Positions 45,095 to 58,500 of a stretch of 64,000 nucleotides of DNA are shown in pieces. The DNA lies in assembly GCA_036417435.1 (NCBI GenBank), contig CM070900.1, positions 32,465,496 to 32,529,495 on the forward strand, in the 5' to 3' direction. Source of the stretch: Inia geoffrensis (Eukaryota; Chordata; Mammalia; Artiodactyla; Iniidae). The number at the start of each line of letters is the position of its first letter. Position 1 is the first letter of the stretch. Position numbers and translations under genes: made by a program. The notes under the pieces are model-generated. The model worked only from the letters and a program-made list of their open reading frames with translations, ran no database searches and was not told the origin of the DNA.

Positions 45095-48000
45095 AATTAT
45101 AGATGAGGATAAGAAGGAGGCGACTGATGTAAGCCGGTTTTCTTTCACCCACAGGCAGACATGTGTAATGCAGTCATAAATGTTTCTAATCCTGGTGGAG
45201 CCATAGGACACTTTTGGTGGTCTGTGTTCCAGTCGTTACTCAATTCATGGATACAGAAAAAAAAACATAAATTTGACCCCTAGGTCAGTCCTATTTCTCA
45301 TTTCATTTCATTTTTACTTTTCAGAGTAAAGATGGTATTAAAAATATTCTTATGATATATATATCACTGATTATATGAAAGAAACTGCAAGCTCAAAATG
45401 ACTATGATTATAAATTCTAATCATTTTGCTGTTAAAGTAGAGCCAGTATACCTGTATATACTGGTTCAGATAAGAACCAAATAAAGCTGTTAAAACATAG
45501 AAGGAAAAAATTATTGAATATATTTTTCAAATCATTTATAAATCATCACTGAAAGAAAAATGTTTTAAATATTGAAAAATTAACATGACTATTTTTCCTG
45601 AGTATAAAGTATGGACAGTAATCTAAGAAATTACAAAAATAAGAAAAAACTTAGCTTGTATAAATCTTTAGTGAAGAAGCCCATATAAACACAAGTGCAT
45701 GTTTAAACACAGTTGTTTCTTTTTTTTTTAATGAAATGCATCTTTGAAAAAAACTCTCCATGACAGATGTTATTGAAAGGTAAATAACATTAAGAATGCC
45801 CTTAGGGAGTGGCGGAATCCCTCACAGGAAAATATCTGCCATATCTTTTGCAAGATGGTGTCATAAGAAGATGAAAAAAAATTTACACTTTAGAATGTGC
45901 TGTGTGATAATACATTTTAACACCTTGCTCAGTGAAATTTTACTTGCAAAAGTAATCTGTTTCAGTGAAGATACAGCATATTTTTTCTGTAATACCTTGT
46001 CAAACAGTTATAAAATTAATCGATTAAATGTTGTTTAATGACAGAAGAAAGATGTGCAGGTGATTCACCCCTTAGAAGCACAGTGCTTGAGTATTATTAG
46101 GGAAAGGACTGAAGGATGAGAGATAATGGTGGTGACAAGCAAGGTAGCTAAGGACATGAAGACACAGAGAAGCAGAGATTTTTAGTGTATGCTGTGAATT
46201 AAACTGGAGAAGGGAAGAGGGGACCAAAATGCAATTTTAGGAAGATTTCCATGTGAAGCAATATATAAAAATTATACAATAGCCCTTTAAGGAAAATTAT
46301 CAGTAATGTTTCAAAATATTCTTCAAAATTCTGGAAGAGATAAATCTTACTGAGTATGTTAAAGAGCAAAGAGAGGACTTGTGACTGCTTAGAAATATTT
46401 GCCTCATATTTTGAATATTGTAGTCTGTGAGGTTTGAACTTTGACATAGAGATTGACTGTTCCTGCAACAAATCACATCCTTAGAAAACCATCACTAGCC
46501 AGTGAGGTATGGGGATCAAACAGATCAGAGTGATGTGAAGAATGATGTGTAGAATGATGCTTAGTTTAAGACTGTGGCCTTATCAAATTAAATAAGTATA
46601 AAACAGAAACAACCACATAGAACTTCCTGGTGAAATTACTAGCCAATTTAATGAGCTTCAGTAAACACTCAGTTTCTTAAAAAGAGGAGTTCTTCTATAT
46701 TGGAGAACTTAAAAATATCTTTGAGAATACTGGTGTAACGAGATGATGGAAGCATTCTTTAATATACAGTGTGTGGTAGAATCTGACCAGACCTGTGTCA
46801 TCCTGTTTCCTCTTCCTGGACACAAAGGAAGACTGACTGCATTTCCCAGACTCCTCTGTGATTAAGTTGGGAAACTGTGACTACTTTTCATTAATGGAAT
46901 ATGAGCAGAAGTGATGTCTGTCACAGATGGGCCAAATTGACATGAGAAGGGGAAAATGCATTAATGGTGGTGGTTGTCATTTTTAGTTCTGTGTGATTTA
47001 TTTTGAGAAAAATCTTTTAAATGGGCTTGATTCAAAAAGAGGAAGAGGGTGAGGGTATGTTGCATCTTCTGAGTTTTGGAATTATCATTCAAAGACATCT
47101 TTGTCATTCTCTGCTAGGTAATTCTTCATAATGCTTCATTATCTGTTTACAAAAATTAAATTTAAGCCAGAAAACTATATGTGAAGTTATTTTAAACTGA
47201 GTAGATGACTAGCATAGTGGTCCACTAATCTGAATCATTAAAGCAATACAGATAACTGATCAGATAGTAACCTAGGGTCCTCTACTCTTCTATGAGGTGT
47301 GTTTGGTTCCTGTCACCATACATCTATAATTCACTTGCCTCTCTGCTCTGAAGTTTGTTCAGATTGGGTTGAATCCTGAGAGATAACCAAAGCCCATGAA
47401 TAATACTACCCAGGGGAAAAACTAATTGTGTTGTAGCCATCATTTTTATAGGATATCATAAGCTGCTACACTTTTCACAGCTATAACTATTAACCATAGA
47501 ATAAACATTATAACTATATTTTAACAAACAGATTAACTTGATCATTCCTGCAGCTTTCTTCTTCCACACTGTGTGTTTAACTCCATGGCAATTCAAACTT
47601 ATCTTTGCCTCATTCCATGGCACTGAATTTTGCCCCTGGATAAGATCCTGGACCAAAACGAATTAACCTTCAAAGTGTGGAAGAGGAGTATTTCACATAG
47701 CATGCAAATCCTTTATTCCGAAAAAGTTAGTTTAAAGCATTTTGAGGGTATTAGAAAAAATTAAAATTCATAATGCATATTAAAATACTCAAGATTTTTA
47801 TCGCCCTGGTGACTTAGGTTGCTAGATGCGCCAAAGGAATTTTTCTCTACTTTTTCTTATGTCATTGACTGGTGCCGTTTTTTCAAAGAACTGTCTTCCT
47901 CCAGAGTCACCACCTGCAGTAACTTATTATAGATTCTTCAGTTCCATTATTCATATTTGTGCTTCTGCATCTAGATACCACCCTACTGTCATCAACTTTA

Positions 48001-48777
48001 TGTGACACATGGTGCTTAAAACTTGCTACCATCAGATGCTACAAAATAAAATAGGTGTCCCACTCATCTAAAGTTAATACAACTTGGCAAGTATCCAACA
48101 TGGGTCAGAGCATTTTAACTTCTCAAATTCAGTATAGCTGGCAGTTTAGAAATCCAGTAGTCAATAAATTATAAAAATAGTAAAAATACTTAAAGCATAT
48201 ATGGTATATAAAATTTAATCCTTTAAATGTAAAACCGACTGATAAGAACCAAGCCTGTGTCATTAATGTGCTTTATGAAAATAATTCCCATTATAAAGGC
48301 ACAGAAGTATTACAGAAGTCTACTCAATAAACAGTCTCTGTTAACCACATTGTCTAGCGTATTTTTTGGAGTTGCATCAAGTATATGTATTTACCAAACC
48401 TTCTGAAATCTTTTCAACGCACTCGTTTTGCAAAGTTCCGCTATTTCTAAATCTACCCTTAGAACATATCTATATATTTGATAATCCTTTAAAATAGTTC
48501 CATTTTCCTCTCATACAGTGGATTCTAAATACACTGAAGTCTTGAAGTAAATTTCATACTGTGAGCAAAGTTTTCTGTAAGAAGTTTTTTGAGTTCTCCA
48601 TCCAAAAATATTTAATCATAAACAATTTGGATAGACCTTATTATAGAATGGCATCATATAATTAAATACCCGAACATGAACCTTTCAAGAAAGTTCTAAA
48701 GAGATGCTCCACTGACCTGCGTTCTAATGAAATCACAAAGGGCTGATATCTCATGATAAGAGGTGAAATTGACTGTC
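45095..48777. other. Unique sequence, no gene recognised
   Basis: No exon or RNA gene is supported. Around 46790-46930 a diverged repeat-like piece ('ttcctcttcctggacacaaa', 'gactgcatttcccagactcc', 'atatgagcagaagtgatg') resembles an old mammal-wide repeat, but I cannot name the family. Confidence 0.4.
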
Positions 48778-48790
48778 CTGATAGGCTTTT

Positions 48791-48986
48791 TTTTGCGGTA
48801 CGCAGGCCTCTCACTGTTGTGGCCTCTCCCGTTGCAGAGCACAGGCTCTGGACGCGCAGGCTCAGCGGCCATGGCTCACGAGCCCAGCCGCTCTGCGGCA
48901 CGTGGGATCTTCCCTGACCGGGGCATGAACCCGTGTCCCCTGCATTGGCAGGTGGACTCTCAACCACTGCACCACCAGGGAAGCCC
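48791..48986 (-). mobile_element. CHR-type SINE, copy 6
   Basis: T run, then 'gcggtacgcaggcctctcac', ending at 'accaccagggaagccc'. Flanks 'ctgataggctttt' (48778-48790) and 'ctgacaggctttt' (48987-48999) differ at one base. On the minus strand the target is ATT/AAAA. The A tail is short. Confidence 0.96.
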
Positions 48987-49195
48987 CTGACAGGCTTTTA
49001 ATGACAAATACTTATCTAACTGTAGAATAGAAATGCCCATCTGATTCTCACAAGTTCAGTTAGCATTAGTATACGCTGATTTTTTCCCCATAATTTTGCA
49101 AGCCATGCCCTCCAAGGACTGATCCCCAGATACCTGAGTAATACAAGATATTTTAGGATATATTCTTTGATCACAATAAAGAGATAAAGAATGAC

Positions 49196-49200
<5 letters not shown>

Positions 49201-49234
<34 letters not shown>

Positions 49235-49425
49235 TGGTACGCGGGCCTCTCACTGCTGTGGCCTCTCCCGTTGCAGAGCGCAGGAACCAGACGCGCAGGC
49301 TCAGCGGCCATGGCTCACGGGCCCAGCCGCTCCGCGGCATGTGGGATCTTCCCAGACCCGGGCACAAACCCGTGTCCCCTGCATCGGCAGGCGGACTCTC
49401 CACCACTGCGCCACCAGGGAAGCCC
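49201..49425 (-). mobile_element. CHR-type SINE, copy 7, longest A tail
   Basis: A run of about 36 T (49198-49233) precedes 'gtggtacgcgggcctctcac', and the copy ends at 'gcgccaccagggaagccc'. The 15-nt flanks 'aaagaatgactattt' are identical at 49186-49200 and 49426-49440. A long uninterrupted tail and perfect duplication both point to a recent insertion. It lies in the same orientation as copy 6 and only about 200 bp away. Confidence 0.97.
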
Positions 49426-49863
49426 AAAGAATGACTATTTTGAAAAAGATATTTGAGTTTTACTAATTTGTTTTAATGAGTTGAGCACTGTACTACAGGG
49501 GCTCTATTTCAAATAACATAAAACCAATTCAAATACATTTAATAAAAAGAGGAATTTATTGGGTTCCATATCTAGAAGTCCATGAGAGATGGAGCAGGCT
49601 TTACACAAGGAAGATTAAATGCTTTAAGCAATGTCATTTGGCTGGGTCTTTCCCTCTTGGCTGTTTCCCTGTTTACTTAATTCTAGGCCGGTTTCTCCAT
49701 GTGCTATTAAATATGATGAGTGGCAGCTATAGTTTGTGATCATAAAAGGAGAGAATCAATCCCTTTTTTAAAAAACTCATGTAACAAATCTCAGGGAAGG
49801 CTTTACTGACTGTCATTTCATGAAACTATCATAGACCTGCTATCTGTGACGATGGGAATGGAA

Positions 49864-49866
<3 letters not shown>

Positions 49867-49903
<37 letters not shown>
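49867..49903. repeat. (AT)18 microsatellite
   Basis: A perfect AT run of 37 nt. Such runs are self-complementary and unstable. Confidence 0.95.
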
Positions 49904-49906
<3 letters not shown>

Positions 49907-52574
49907 ACCAGTGATCAGGTGAGTCAGGCTGCATGATTGACAGCCTTACCAAGACAACAGGGAGGAGATGCTGACCCCCACCCCATCCCCGATAAAAGGT
50001 GCTGGCACTTTTTTTTTTTTTAACCACATGACCACTTCTGGTGTTCTCCACCTGCTGAAACAATTAAGATGAAGAATGTGTATAGTAAAATCTGGTCATA
50101 AAATGCTTCACTATAATCCATTTTAGCTACATTTTCACTTTGGTGTTTATGTAATAGAGCATATGTGTATGCCCTAAGTAGGCAAATGAAAGCTAAAATA
50201 AAGTTTCTCTTGAATAGGATTGAATAAAACACTGTAGGGAGCTAGCTGCTCAGAAGCATACCCTCATATAAAAGAAGCCAGCAACAAGAAGAGTAACTTT
50301 ACTTAATTTCAAAACCATGGTTTGTATAATTTCCTTCCTGTACATCTTGTGACTTAGCCTGTGGAGTTCTCCCCTCCCAAAAAGCCATTTTGAATGAATA
50401 GGCTTGTATCTATTCTACCATAGTACCTAGTATATGTTAGCTAAAATAATAGCAATTTTAATTTTACCTAAATATACCTGCTATACGATTTCAAAAAGTG
50501 GGAATTTTTTATCCATGATATTGTTCTTAAATGCTTCAAAGAAGTGTATAAGTAGACTTTCATATGTCTAAATTATCTTGGCTTAGAAAACAGACAAAAA
50601 ATAAAATATGGTACATTAGACTTGAAAACATTGAATGCCTGTTTTTCTTCTTTCAAAATTAGTCATTAAAATTTGGGGTAATATTCCCAAACAGAATATT
50701 TTGCCAACGTTTCTAACACACCTCAGCCCATTAGTTGGAAGCATTTATGAAATGAATACTAAATATCATATATGTCACATGATGCATATAACTTATAAGG
50801 GAGATCTGAGTCACTCCATTATAATCAAGTAGGAGAAACAGAGCACACATAAAATGCACACAGGGCAGTCTCATATATCCAGATAAACTGTCATTGGGCT
50901 GTACCTGATGTGCAAAATACATAAGAAAGAAAAATTAACCTCAGGAGAAGGAGACTCCTTTACTTTCCTGTATCACATCATACTCTCCTTCAGGGCCATA
51001 ATCCTCTTTAAGTAAGCTATAGCTGTGCAAGCAGACAGAAAGGAATTGTGGTTATTAACCATTTGGGACTTTGCATGTGTGTGACCATTTTTCCGCTGTG
51101 TACTACCCTCCTTACTGATTCATTGAACCATTTGTGTTTGTGCAGCTGCCTCCTATATGGACCAAGGAACTCATGCCACTCCTTTTGACATACAGGCCAC
51201 TATATGGGGAAATCTGTCCATCAGTAGAGAATTTTAGACTACAGAATTTTCTCCTTGAAGATCTTAAAATCTAGATGGAAATGTCATAAATGTGAATATA
51301 GTTAAGCTTATTTTTAAGAATCTAAGATAGATGAATAATTCAAAAGAGAAAAGCAAAATGGCATAGGATGTAAGGGGCAATAATCACATCTACTATTTCT
51401 TCCATGAATTGCAGCATTCTACGTACTGTAAAGCTGGTTTGAGTATCTTTATAGAGATGCATCTAGGAAGAAGTGGTTAAGTTTGTTGAGGAGAGAACAG
51501 TTTTTCACAAGGAGAAACTGTATGTAAATCATTTAAAATGTAGGTGTATCTTTACTGATCCATTGGTCCATGAATGTTTGTATACTTGCCTCACATATGC
51601 ATCATGTGTTACAATATATCAGTTTTCTTTTGCTGCATAACAAGTCATCCTAAAACAGTGCCTTTAAGCAACCAGGATTATTCTCAGTGTACAAAGAGGG
51701 CAAAAATAGAAGCTTCAAGGCCTCTTAAGGCCTAGCTTTGGAAGTCTCTCCATGTCACTTCTGTGTCATTCTGTTGAAAGCAAGTCATGGGGCCTCTCCA
51801 AATTGGAACAGGGAACATAGGTTACTCTGAGATAGGAGAAAGGCAAAAATAGAACTATAAAGAAAACGTGTTGCAAGAAATTTTGGTAGTCATCTATGCA
51901 AATAATTTATCATGTTAAAAGTGCTTTTAGAGACAAAGCTCTCCTAAATTACTGATTGCAACACTATTATAACAAAATACTTGACATTTTAAAGTGACAA
52001 GTCTGCAGGACAAGTGATGAGTTCATATTCCATAGTTTAATAAACCCCAATTTATGTAAAGATTCCTTAATATTTAGTATCAAGTTAAAATTAGATTTAG
52101 GGCCTTTTTGTGGACAATAGCCTCTAAAATGGGAACAACTAGTAAAGTGCAGTTCAATGTTAAATCTACGACCGAGCACCAACACCCCACCTTTTCCCTA
52201 CAGACTGACAAGGTGGAGACGTGTAACTAAGCTGTTATGGCTCAACTTCACAGAGTAAGGCTTGAATTTCAGAGTGAAGTACTTGATAATCTAAAAAATC
52301 TTAAGGAAAATTAAGCTATAAAGCTAATGGTGATAAGGTTCCTCTGTCCAAGAGCTCCTCAATTTTTTCCAGCTTAGGTTGTAAATTAGAAATGGAACCA
52401 GAAAACTTACATAACTTACCTAAGGCCAGGACTAGAACCACAGACCCCAGTAATAGAGCTACTTGGATTGTTATTCTCAACTCTAGCAAATCTGAGTATA
52501 ATTTTATTTGTATATATAAAAATATAGCACCATATCTCTCAGGATGGCCTTTAGACCTCAGAGGGATGATCACA

Positions 52575-52665
52575 TTTATGAATATGTATGTGTATGTGTG
52601 TTTATATACATATGTGTATACACATACATATGTATATGTATACATATATACAAACATATACATAC
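52575..52665. repeat. Alternating TATG/TACA purine-pyrimidine tract
   Basis: About 90 nt of nearly strict purine-pyrimidine alternation, with a perfect 16-nt palindrome 'tatgtgtatacacata' at 52611-52626. The first half is rich in TATG and the second in TACA, so the halves are partly complementary. Confidence 0.85.
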
Positions 52666-52969
52666 ATTCATTGTCATGCTAACTACACATTAACTACGGA
52701 GTATCTGCATTAAAGTATGACCGTTCTCTCCATTAAGGTACGTTTTCATTCATGTAATACTGGCAGGTTGCACAATCAAGAATTGGTCCAACAAATACTT
52801 TTTTTTCATTTCAAGTGGTCTGGGGCAAGGAGTTGAAATATCTCAAACTTAGAAAAAAAAGAATGAAATATTTCTCCCAAATGAGAAAGACTTCAGAAAC
52901 TTCTTTATTTTCTTCTTCTTCTCACATTTAACTTCGTACTTCCATAACAAGTTAGAACTTACAAGATTT

Positions 52970-53065
52970 TTACAAGCATCATCTCACTTAATTCTCACAA
53001 TAATCCTCTAAATATTATTGTCCTCATTTGATGAAACAAAATCTCAGAAGCATTGCAGTGACTGA
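52970..53065 (-). repeat. MIR-like fragment, reverse
   Basis: 'agcatcatctcacttaattc' and 'tcacaataatcctctaaat' followed by 'attgtcctcatttgatgaaa' follow reverse MIR order. The end is lost. Confidence 0.55.
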
Positions 53066-53214
53066 TCAATATTCAAAGGCTTCTGAGTTATGAAACCAGG
53101 AACATGTAATTATTCTACAGTACAGAGATTTTTCCTTTAAAAAATCTCCCACATGTGCCTTTTTTTTGGGTTCCATATTTATACAATAGGGCCACACCTT
53201 GTTCACCTCTTTAT

Positions 53215-53290
53215 ATAGTAATATTCAGCAGGTGTTGAATATCTTTTATGCACCAGGCACTCTCCTGGATATTGGAGATATAAGGATAAG
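53215..53290 (+). repeat. Ancient repeat fragment, same type as 27395-27830
   Basis: 'gttgaatatcttttatgcac' followed by 'caggcactctcctggatatt' repeats the motif order of the longer fossil at 27395. Short and diverged. Confidence 0.4.
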
Positions 53291-53429
53291 TTTGACAGGA
53301 TCTATGGCTAAAAGTAGCCCGAAGTCTACTGACTACCACACTCAGCTCAATTATTCATTTTGTCCCAGGTTCCGCTCCTTCCAAGCCATCTTTCATGTCC
53401 CTGGTTGATGAAGTCTTTATCGCCATAAA

Positions 53430-53565
53430 ACAGGTAGCCCACTTTTATTAAATTCCAACCATATCCCAAGCTCTGTCTAAATGCTTTAAGTGATTTAACT
53501 AACTTAGGCTTCACCATAATACTAGGAGATAGGAATCATTTTCATTTTTATTCTATGGATGCAGA
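53430..53565 (-). repeat. MIR- or L2-like fragment, reverse
   Basis: 'aagctctgtctaaatgcttt', 'gtgatttaactaacttaggc' and 'ataatactaggagataggaa' resemble the shared tail of MIR or L2 in reverse. The family is not certain. Confidence 0.45.
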
Positions 53566-53658
53566 AATTACAACAAGTGTGTGCATGCACACATGCACAT
53601 AGTAGGAGGAACCTATTTGTTTTGAACCAGGAAGTCTGATGCCAGAGTGTGTACTCTT

Positions 53659-55559
53659 TTTTTCCTAACATCTTTATTGGAGTATAATTGCTTTACAATG
53701 GTCTGTTAGTTTCTGCTGTATAACAAAGTGAATCAGCTATACATATACATATATCCCCAAATCTCCTCCCTCTTACATCTCCCTCCCACCCTCCCTATCC
53801 CACCCCTCTAGGTGGACACTAAGCACCGAGCTGATCTCCCTGTGCTATGCGGCTCCTTCCCACTAGCTATCTAATTTACATTTGGTAGTGTATATATGTC
53901 CATGCCACTCTCTCACTTTGTCTCAGTTTACCCTTCCCCCTCCCTATGTCTTCACATCCATTCTCTACATCTGCGTCTTTATTATTGTCCTGCCCCTAGA
54001 TTCTTAAGAACCTTTTTTTAGATTCCATATATATGTGTTAGCATACGGTATTTGTTTTTCTCTTTCTGACTCACTTCACTCTGTATGACAAACTCTAGGT
54101 CCATCCACCTCATTACAAATAACTCAATTTCATTTCTTTCTATGGCTGAGTAAAATTCCATTGTATATATGTGCCACATATTCTTTATCCATTCATCTGT
54201 TGATGGACACTTAGGTTGCTTCCATGTCCTGGGTATTGTACACAGTGCTGCAAAGAACATTGTGGTACATGACTCTTTTTGAATTATGGTTTTCTTAGGG
54301 TATATGCCCGGTAGTGGGATTGCTGGGTCGTACGGTAGTTCTATTTTTAGTTTTTTAAGAAACCTCCATACTGTTCTCCAGAGTGGCTGAACCAATTCAC
54401 ATTCCCACCAGAAGTGCAAGAGTGTTCCCTTTACTCCACACCCTCTCCATCATTTATTGTTTATAGATTTTTTTGATGATGGCCATTCTGACTGGTGTGA
54501 TGTGATACCTCATTGTAGTTTTGATTTGCATTTCTCTAATGATTAGTGATGTTGAGCATCCTTTCATGTGTTTGTTGGCAATCTGTATATCTTCTTTGGA
54601 GAAATGTCTACTTAGGTCTTCTGCCCATTTTTGGATTGGGTTTTTTGATCTTTTGATATTGAGCTGCATGAGCTGCTTGTATATTTTGGAGATTAATCCT
54701 TTGTCAGTTGCTTCATTTGCAAATATTTTCTTCCATTCTGAGGGTTGTCTTTTCACCTTGTTTATGATTTCCTTTGCTGTGAAAAAGCTTTTGAGTTTCA
54801 TTAGGTCCCATTTGTTTATTTTTGTTTTTATTTCCATTTCTCTAGGAGGTGGGTCAAAAAAGATCTTGCTGTGGTTTATGTCAAAGAGTGTTCTTCCTAT
54901 GTTTTCCTCTAAGAGTTTTATAGTGTCCGGTCTTACATTTAGGTCTTTAATCCATTTTGAGTTTATTTTTGTGTATGGTGTTAGGGAGTGTTCTAATTTC
55001 ATTCTTTTACATGTAGCTGTCCAGTTTTCCCAGCACCACTTATTGAAGAGACGGTCTTTTCTCCATTGTATATTCTTGCCTCCTTTATCAAATAAGGTGA
55101 CCATATGTGCATGGGTTTATCTCTGGGCTTTCTATTCTGTTTCATTGATCTCCATTTCTATTTTTGTGTCTTGATTACTGTAGCTTTGTAGTATAGTCGG
55201 AAGTCAGGGAGTCTGATTCCTCCACCTCCGTTTTTCTTTCTCAGGATTGCTTTGGCTGTTCAGGGTCTTTTGTGTTTCCATACAAATTGTGAAATTTTTT
55301 GTTCTAGTTCTGTGAAAAATGCCATTGGTAGTTTTACAGGGATTGCATTGAATCTGTAGATTGCTTTGGATGGTATAGTCATTTTCACAATGTTGATTCC
55401 TCCAGTCCAAGAACATGATATATCTCTCCATCTGTTTGTATCATCTTTAATTTCTTTCATCCGTGTCTTATAGTTTTCTGCATATGGGTCATTTGTCTCC
55501 TTAGGTAGGTTTATTCCTAGGTATTTTATTCTTTTTGTTGCAATGGTAAATGTGAGTGT
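53659..55559 (-). mobile_element. L1 element G, 5'-truncated, perfect duplication
   Basis: On the minus strand the copy starts in ORF2 at the segment '[15 protein letters not shown]' (near 55555) and runs to the 3' terminus at 53659, about 1.9 kb. It is flanked by the identical 15-nt duplication 'agagtgtgtactctt' at 53644-53658 and 55560-55574. The nick reads TT/AAGAG on the minus strand. The 3' UTR is of the element E type. It was inserted just upstream of element H. Confidence 0.97.
54018..55555 (-). pseudogene. L1 ORF2 C-terminal half in element G
   Basis: Three long openings on the minus strand (about 55555-55260, 55104-54454 and 54419-54018) together cover the thumb, the cysteine-rich region and the C-terminus. 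Between the first two, a deletion removes the segment encoding 'VWYWHKN', seen as 'gtaatcaagacacaaaaata' on the minus strand. Between the last two, near 54420-54454, the cysteine-rich segment is shifted, and only '[17 protein letters not shown]' follows in frame. It is the least decayed partial ORF2 after element E. Confidence 0.88.
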
Positions 55560-55594
55560 AGAGTGTGTACTCTTAATCACTCCTCTCAAATGCC

Positions 55595-58500
55595 TCTCAG
55601 GGGTGTGGCCATGTTGCCAGAGTACAAAAACCCTGAGCTCACTTCTTCCCACTGGCACATTAAATTACAACTATTTAAAGAGCAACTATCTATGATAACA
55701 ACCTGAAGCCTAGCAGAAAAGATTTTCCACCACTAAAGAAATAAAGAAAAAAATCACAAGATGGAGAGGAGGGGCGAAGATGTGGTGTAATCAAGATCCA
55801 CACCACCGGGTAGTAACCCATAAAATGGGAGATTTATCGCAACTGCAGAAGCTCTCCCTAAGTAGTGAGGAGTCGAGCCCCACATCAGGCTCCCAACCTG
55901 CAACAGGAAATGTGTTCCCAGAACTTCTGGCTTTGAAGGCTGCAGGGCTTGCATATGGGAAAGCTAGAGGGCTCTAGGAAATGGAGACTCTGCTCTTCAA
56001 GAGCATTCATAAAATCTTACACATTCCAAGTCCCAGCACAGATGAAGTAATTTGAAAAGAGCCTGGTTCAGACACACCTGTTGATCTTGAAGAGACTCAC
56101 AAAGACACAGGAAGCAACGGACACTCCTACTGGGGACATAGATGCTGATGGCAGTCATTTGGGGGAGCCATTCTACCAGGAGGATGCTGATGAGTGCCAT
56201 TTTGAAGTTCACCCTGTAGTCTATTAGCCCCAGGATCTTACTTGCCCACTAGCAGGCCAGCACCAAACCGGGCACCCCTAGGGCTGTGCAACCAGCCATG
56301 CTGGGATCTGGCCCCACCCACCAGCAGGCTGGCAGCCGCTGCATAAAGCAGGACCTGGCAGGCAACTGGGCTGGGGCCAGCCCACTTACCAGAGTGACCA
56401 CAGTGAAGAGCCCTGCCAGGACAGAAGGGTCCACATGGCCAACACAGGTCGCAACCCTAGAACATACAGCTCTTGTGACCAGAGGGGAGTGTGCTGCTGG
56501 GCTCCATAGGATGTCTCCTACATAAAGCTACTTCTCCAAGGTCAGAAAATGTAACTGACCTACCTAATACATAGAAATAAACACAGAGAATTAGGCAAAA
56601 TGAGGAGACAGAGGAATATGTTCCAAACAAAGGAACAAGACAAATCTCAGAAAAAGAACTAAACAAAGTGGAGATAAGCAATCTACACAATAAGGAGCTC
56701 TAGGTAATAATCACAGAGATGCTCAATGAACTCAGGAGAAGAATGTATGAATAAAGTGAGGATTTTAAGAGAGTTAGAAAATGTACAGAAAAACCAAAAA
56801 TATCTGAAGAATACAATAACTGAAATTTTAAAATATAGCATAAAGAATCAACAGGAGATTAGCTGATAACAGAGTAAAGGTTCAGTGAACTGGAAGACAG
56901 AGTTGTAGAAATCACCCAAATGAAACAGAAAAAAGAAAAATAAATTTTTAAATGAGACTATTTTAAGAGAGCTCTGAGACAAAGTCAAGCATACTAACAT
57001 TCACATTAATGGGTTCCCAGAAGGAGAAGAGCAGAGCAAAGGGCAGAGAATTTATTTGAAGAAATAACAGCTGAAAACTTCACTAATCTAGGGAGGGAAA
57101 CAGACATCGAGATCCAGGAAGCACAGAGTCCCAAACAAGATGAGTCCAAAGAGGTCTACACCAAGACGCTTTATGATAAAATGGCAGAAGTTAAAGAGGG
57201 AATCTTAAAAGCAGCAAAAGAAAAGCAACTAATTACATCCAAGAGAACTCCCATAAAGCTGTGAGCTGACTTTTAAGGAGAAACTTTGCAGGCCAGAAAG
57301 GAGTGGCACTATATATTTAAAGTGATAAAAGGAAAAAAAAATCTACAGTCAAGAAATCTACCAGCAAGGGTAGATTGACAAAATTCAACATTCACTTATT
57401 GTAAAACTCACACTAAAGTGGGTGCAGAGGTAACATACCTCAATATAATAAAGGCCGTATATGACAAACCCATAGCCAACATTATACTCAACGGTGAAAA
57501 GCTGAAAGCATTTCCTCTGAGTTCTGGAACAAGGATACCCACTCTCACCACTTTTATTCAACATGGTGTAAAAAGTTGTTGCCCCAGGAATCAGACAATA
57601 AAAAGAAATAAAAGGAGTCCAAATCAGAAGTAAAACTGTCACTGTTTGCAGATGACATGATGCTATACACACAAAATCCTAAAGGTGCCCCCAAAACCTA
57701 TTAGAACTAATAAATGAATTCAGTAAAATTTCAGGATACAAAATTAATATACAGACATCTGTTGTTTCTCTGCACTAATAACAAACTGTCACAAAGAGAA
57801 GTGAAGAAAACAATCCAATTTACAATTGCATCAAAAAGAATAAAATACCTAGGAATAAATCTAAGGAAGTAAAATATTCGTACCTAGAAAACTGTAAAAC
57901 TGATGGAAAAAAATGAAGATGACACAGACAAATGGAATGATGTACCGTGCTCATGGACAGAAGAATTAATATTGATAAAATGACCATACTACTCAAGGCA
58001 ATCTACAGGTTCAATGCAATCCCTATCAAAATTATCAGTAGCATTTTTCACAAAACTACAACTAGAATTTTAAAATTTGTGTGGAAACACAAACTACGCT
58101 GAATAGCCAAGACAATTTTTTAAAAGAACCAAACTAGAAGTATCATACACCCTGATTTCAAACTATACAACAAAGCTACAGTAATCTAAACAGTACGATA
58201 CTGGCACAAAGAACAGACGCATAGATTAATGGAACACAATAAGGACTCAGAAATGAACCTACATTTACATGCTCAGTCTACAACAAAGGAGGCAAGAATG
58301 TACAATGGGAAAAGAGAGCCTCTTCAATAAATGCTACTGGAAATGGCACAGCTTCATGCAAAATCAAACTAGACTACTTTCTCACACCATATAAAAAAAT
58401 AAACTCAAAATGAATAAAGACTTAAATTTAAGATCTAGAACTGTAAAACTCCTAGAAGAAAGCATAGGCCATATGACCTTGGTCTTAGCAATATTTTTTC

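Larger units (their letters stand above)
49441..53643. other. Unique sequence with microsatellites and old repeat fragments
   Basis: Contains an AT microsatellite, an alternating TATG/TACA region (52575-52665) and weak MIR-like pieces near 52380-52450 and 52970-53060. Segments near 49520-49700 ('aagaggaatttattgggttc') and 51615-51800 ('ttttgctgcataacaagtca') look like old interspersed repeats of unassigned family. No gene is recognised. Confidence 0.4.

Noticed and set aside
54521..55174. A 217-codon frame on the plus strand, rich in Phe, Leu and Ile, resembling a membrane protein
   Set aside because: It is the antisense reading of L1 ORF2 in element G. Similar antisense frames occur over elements A, C and D.
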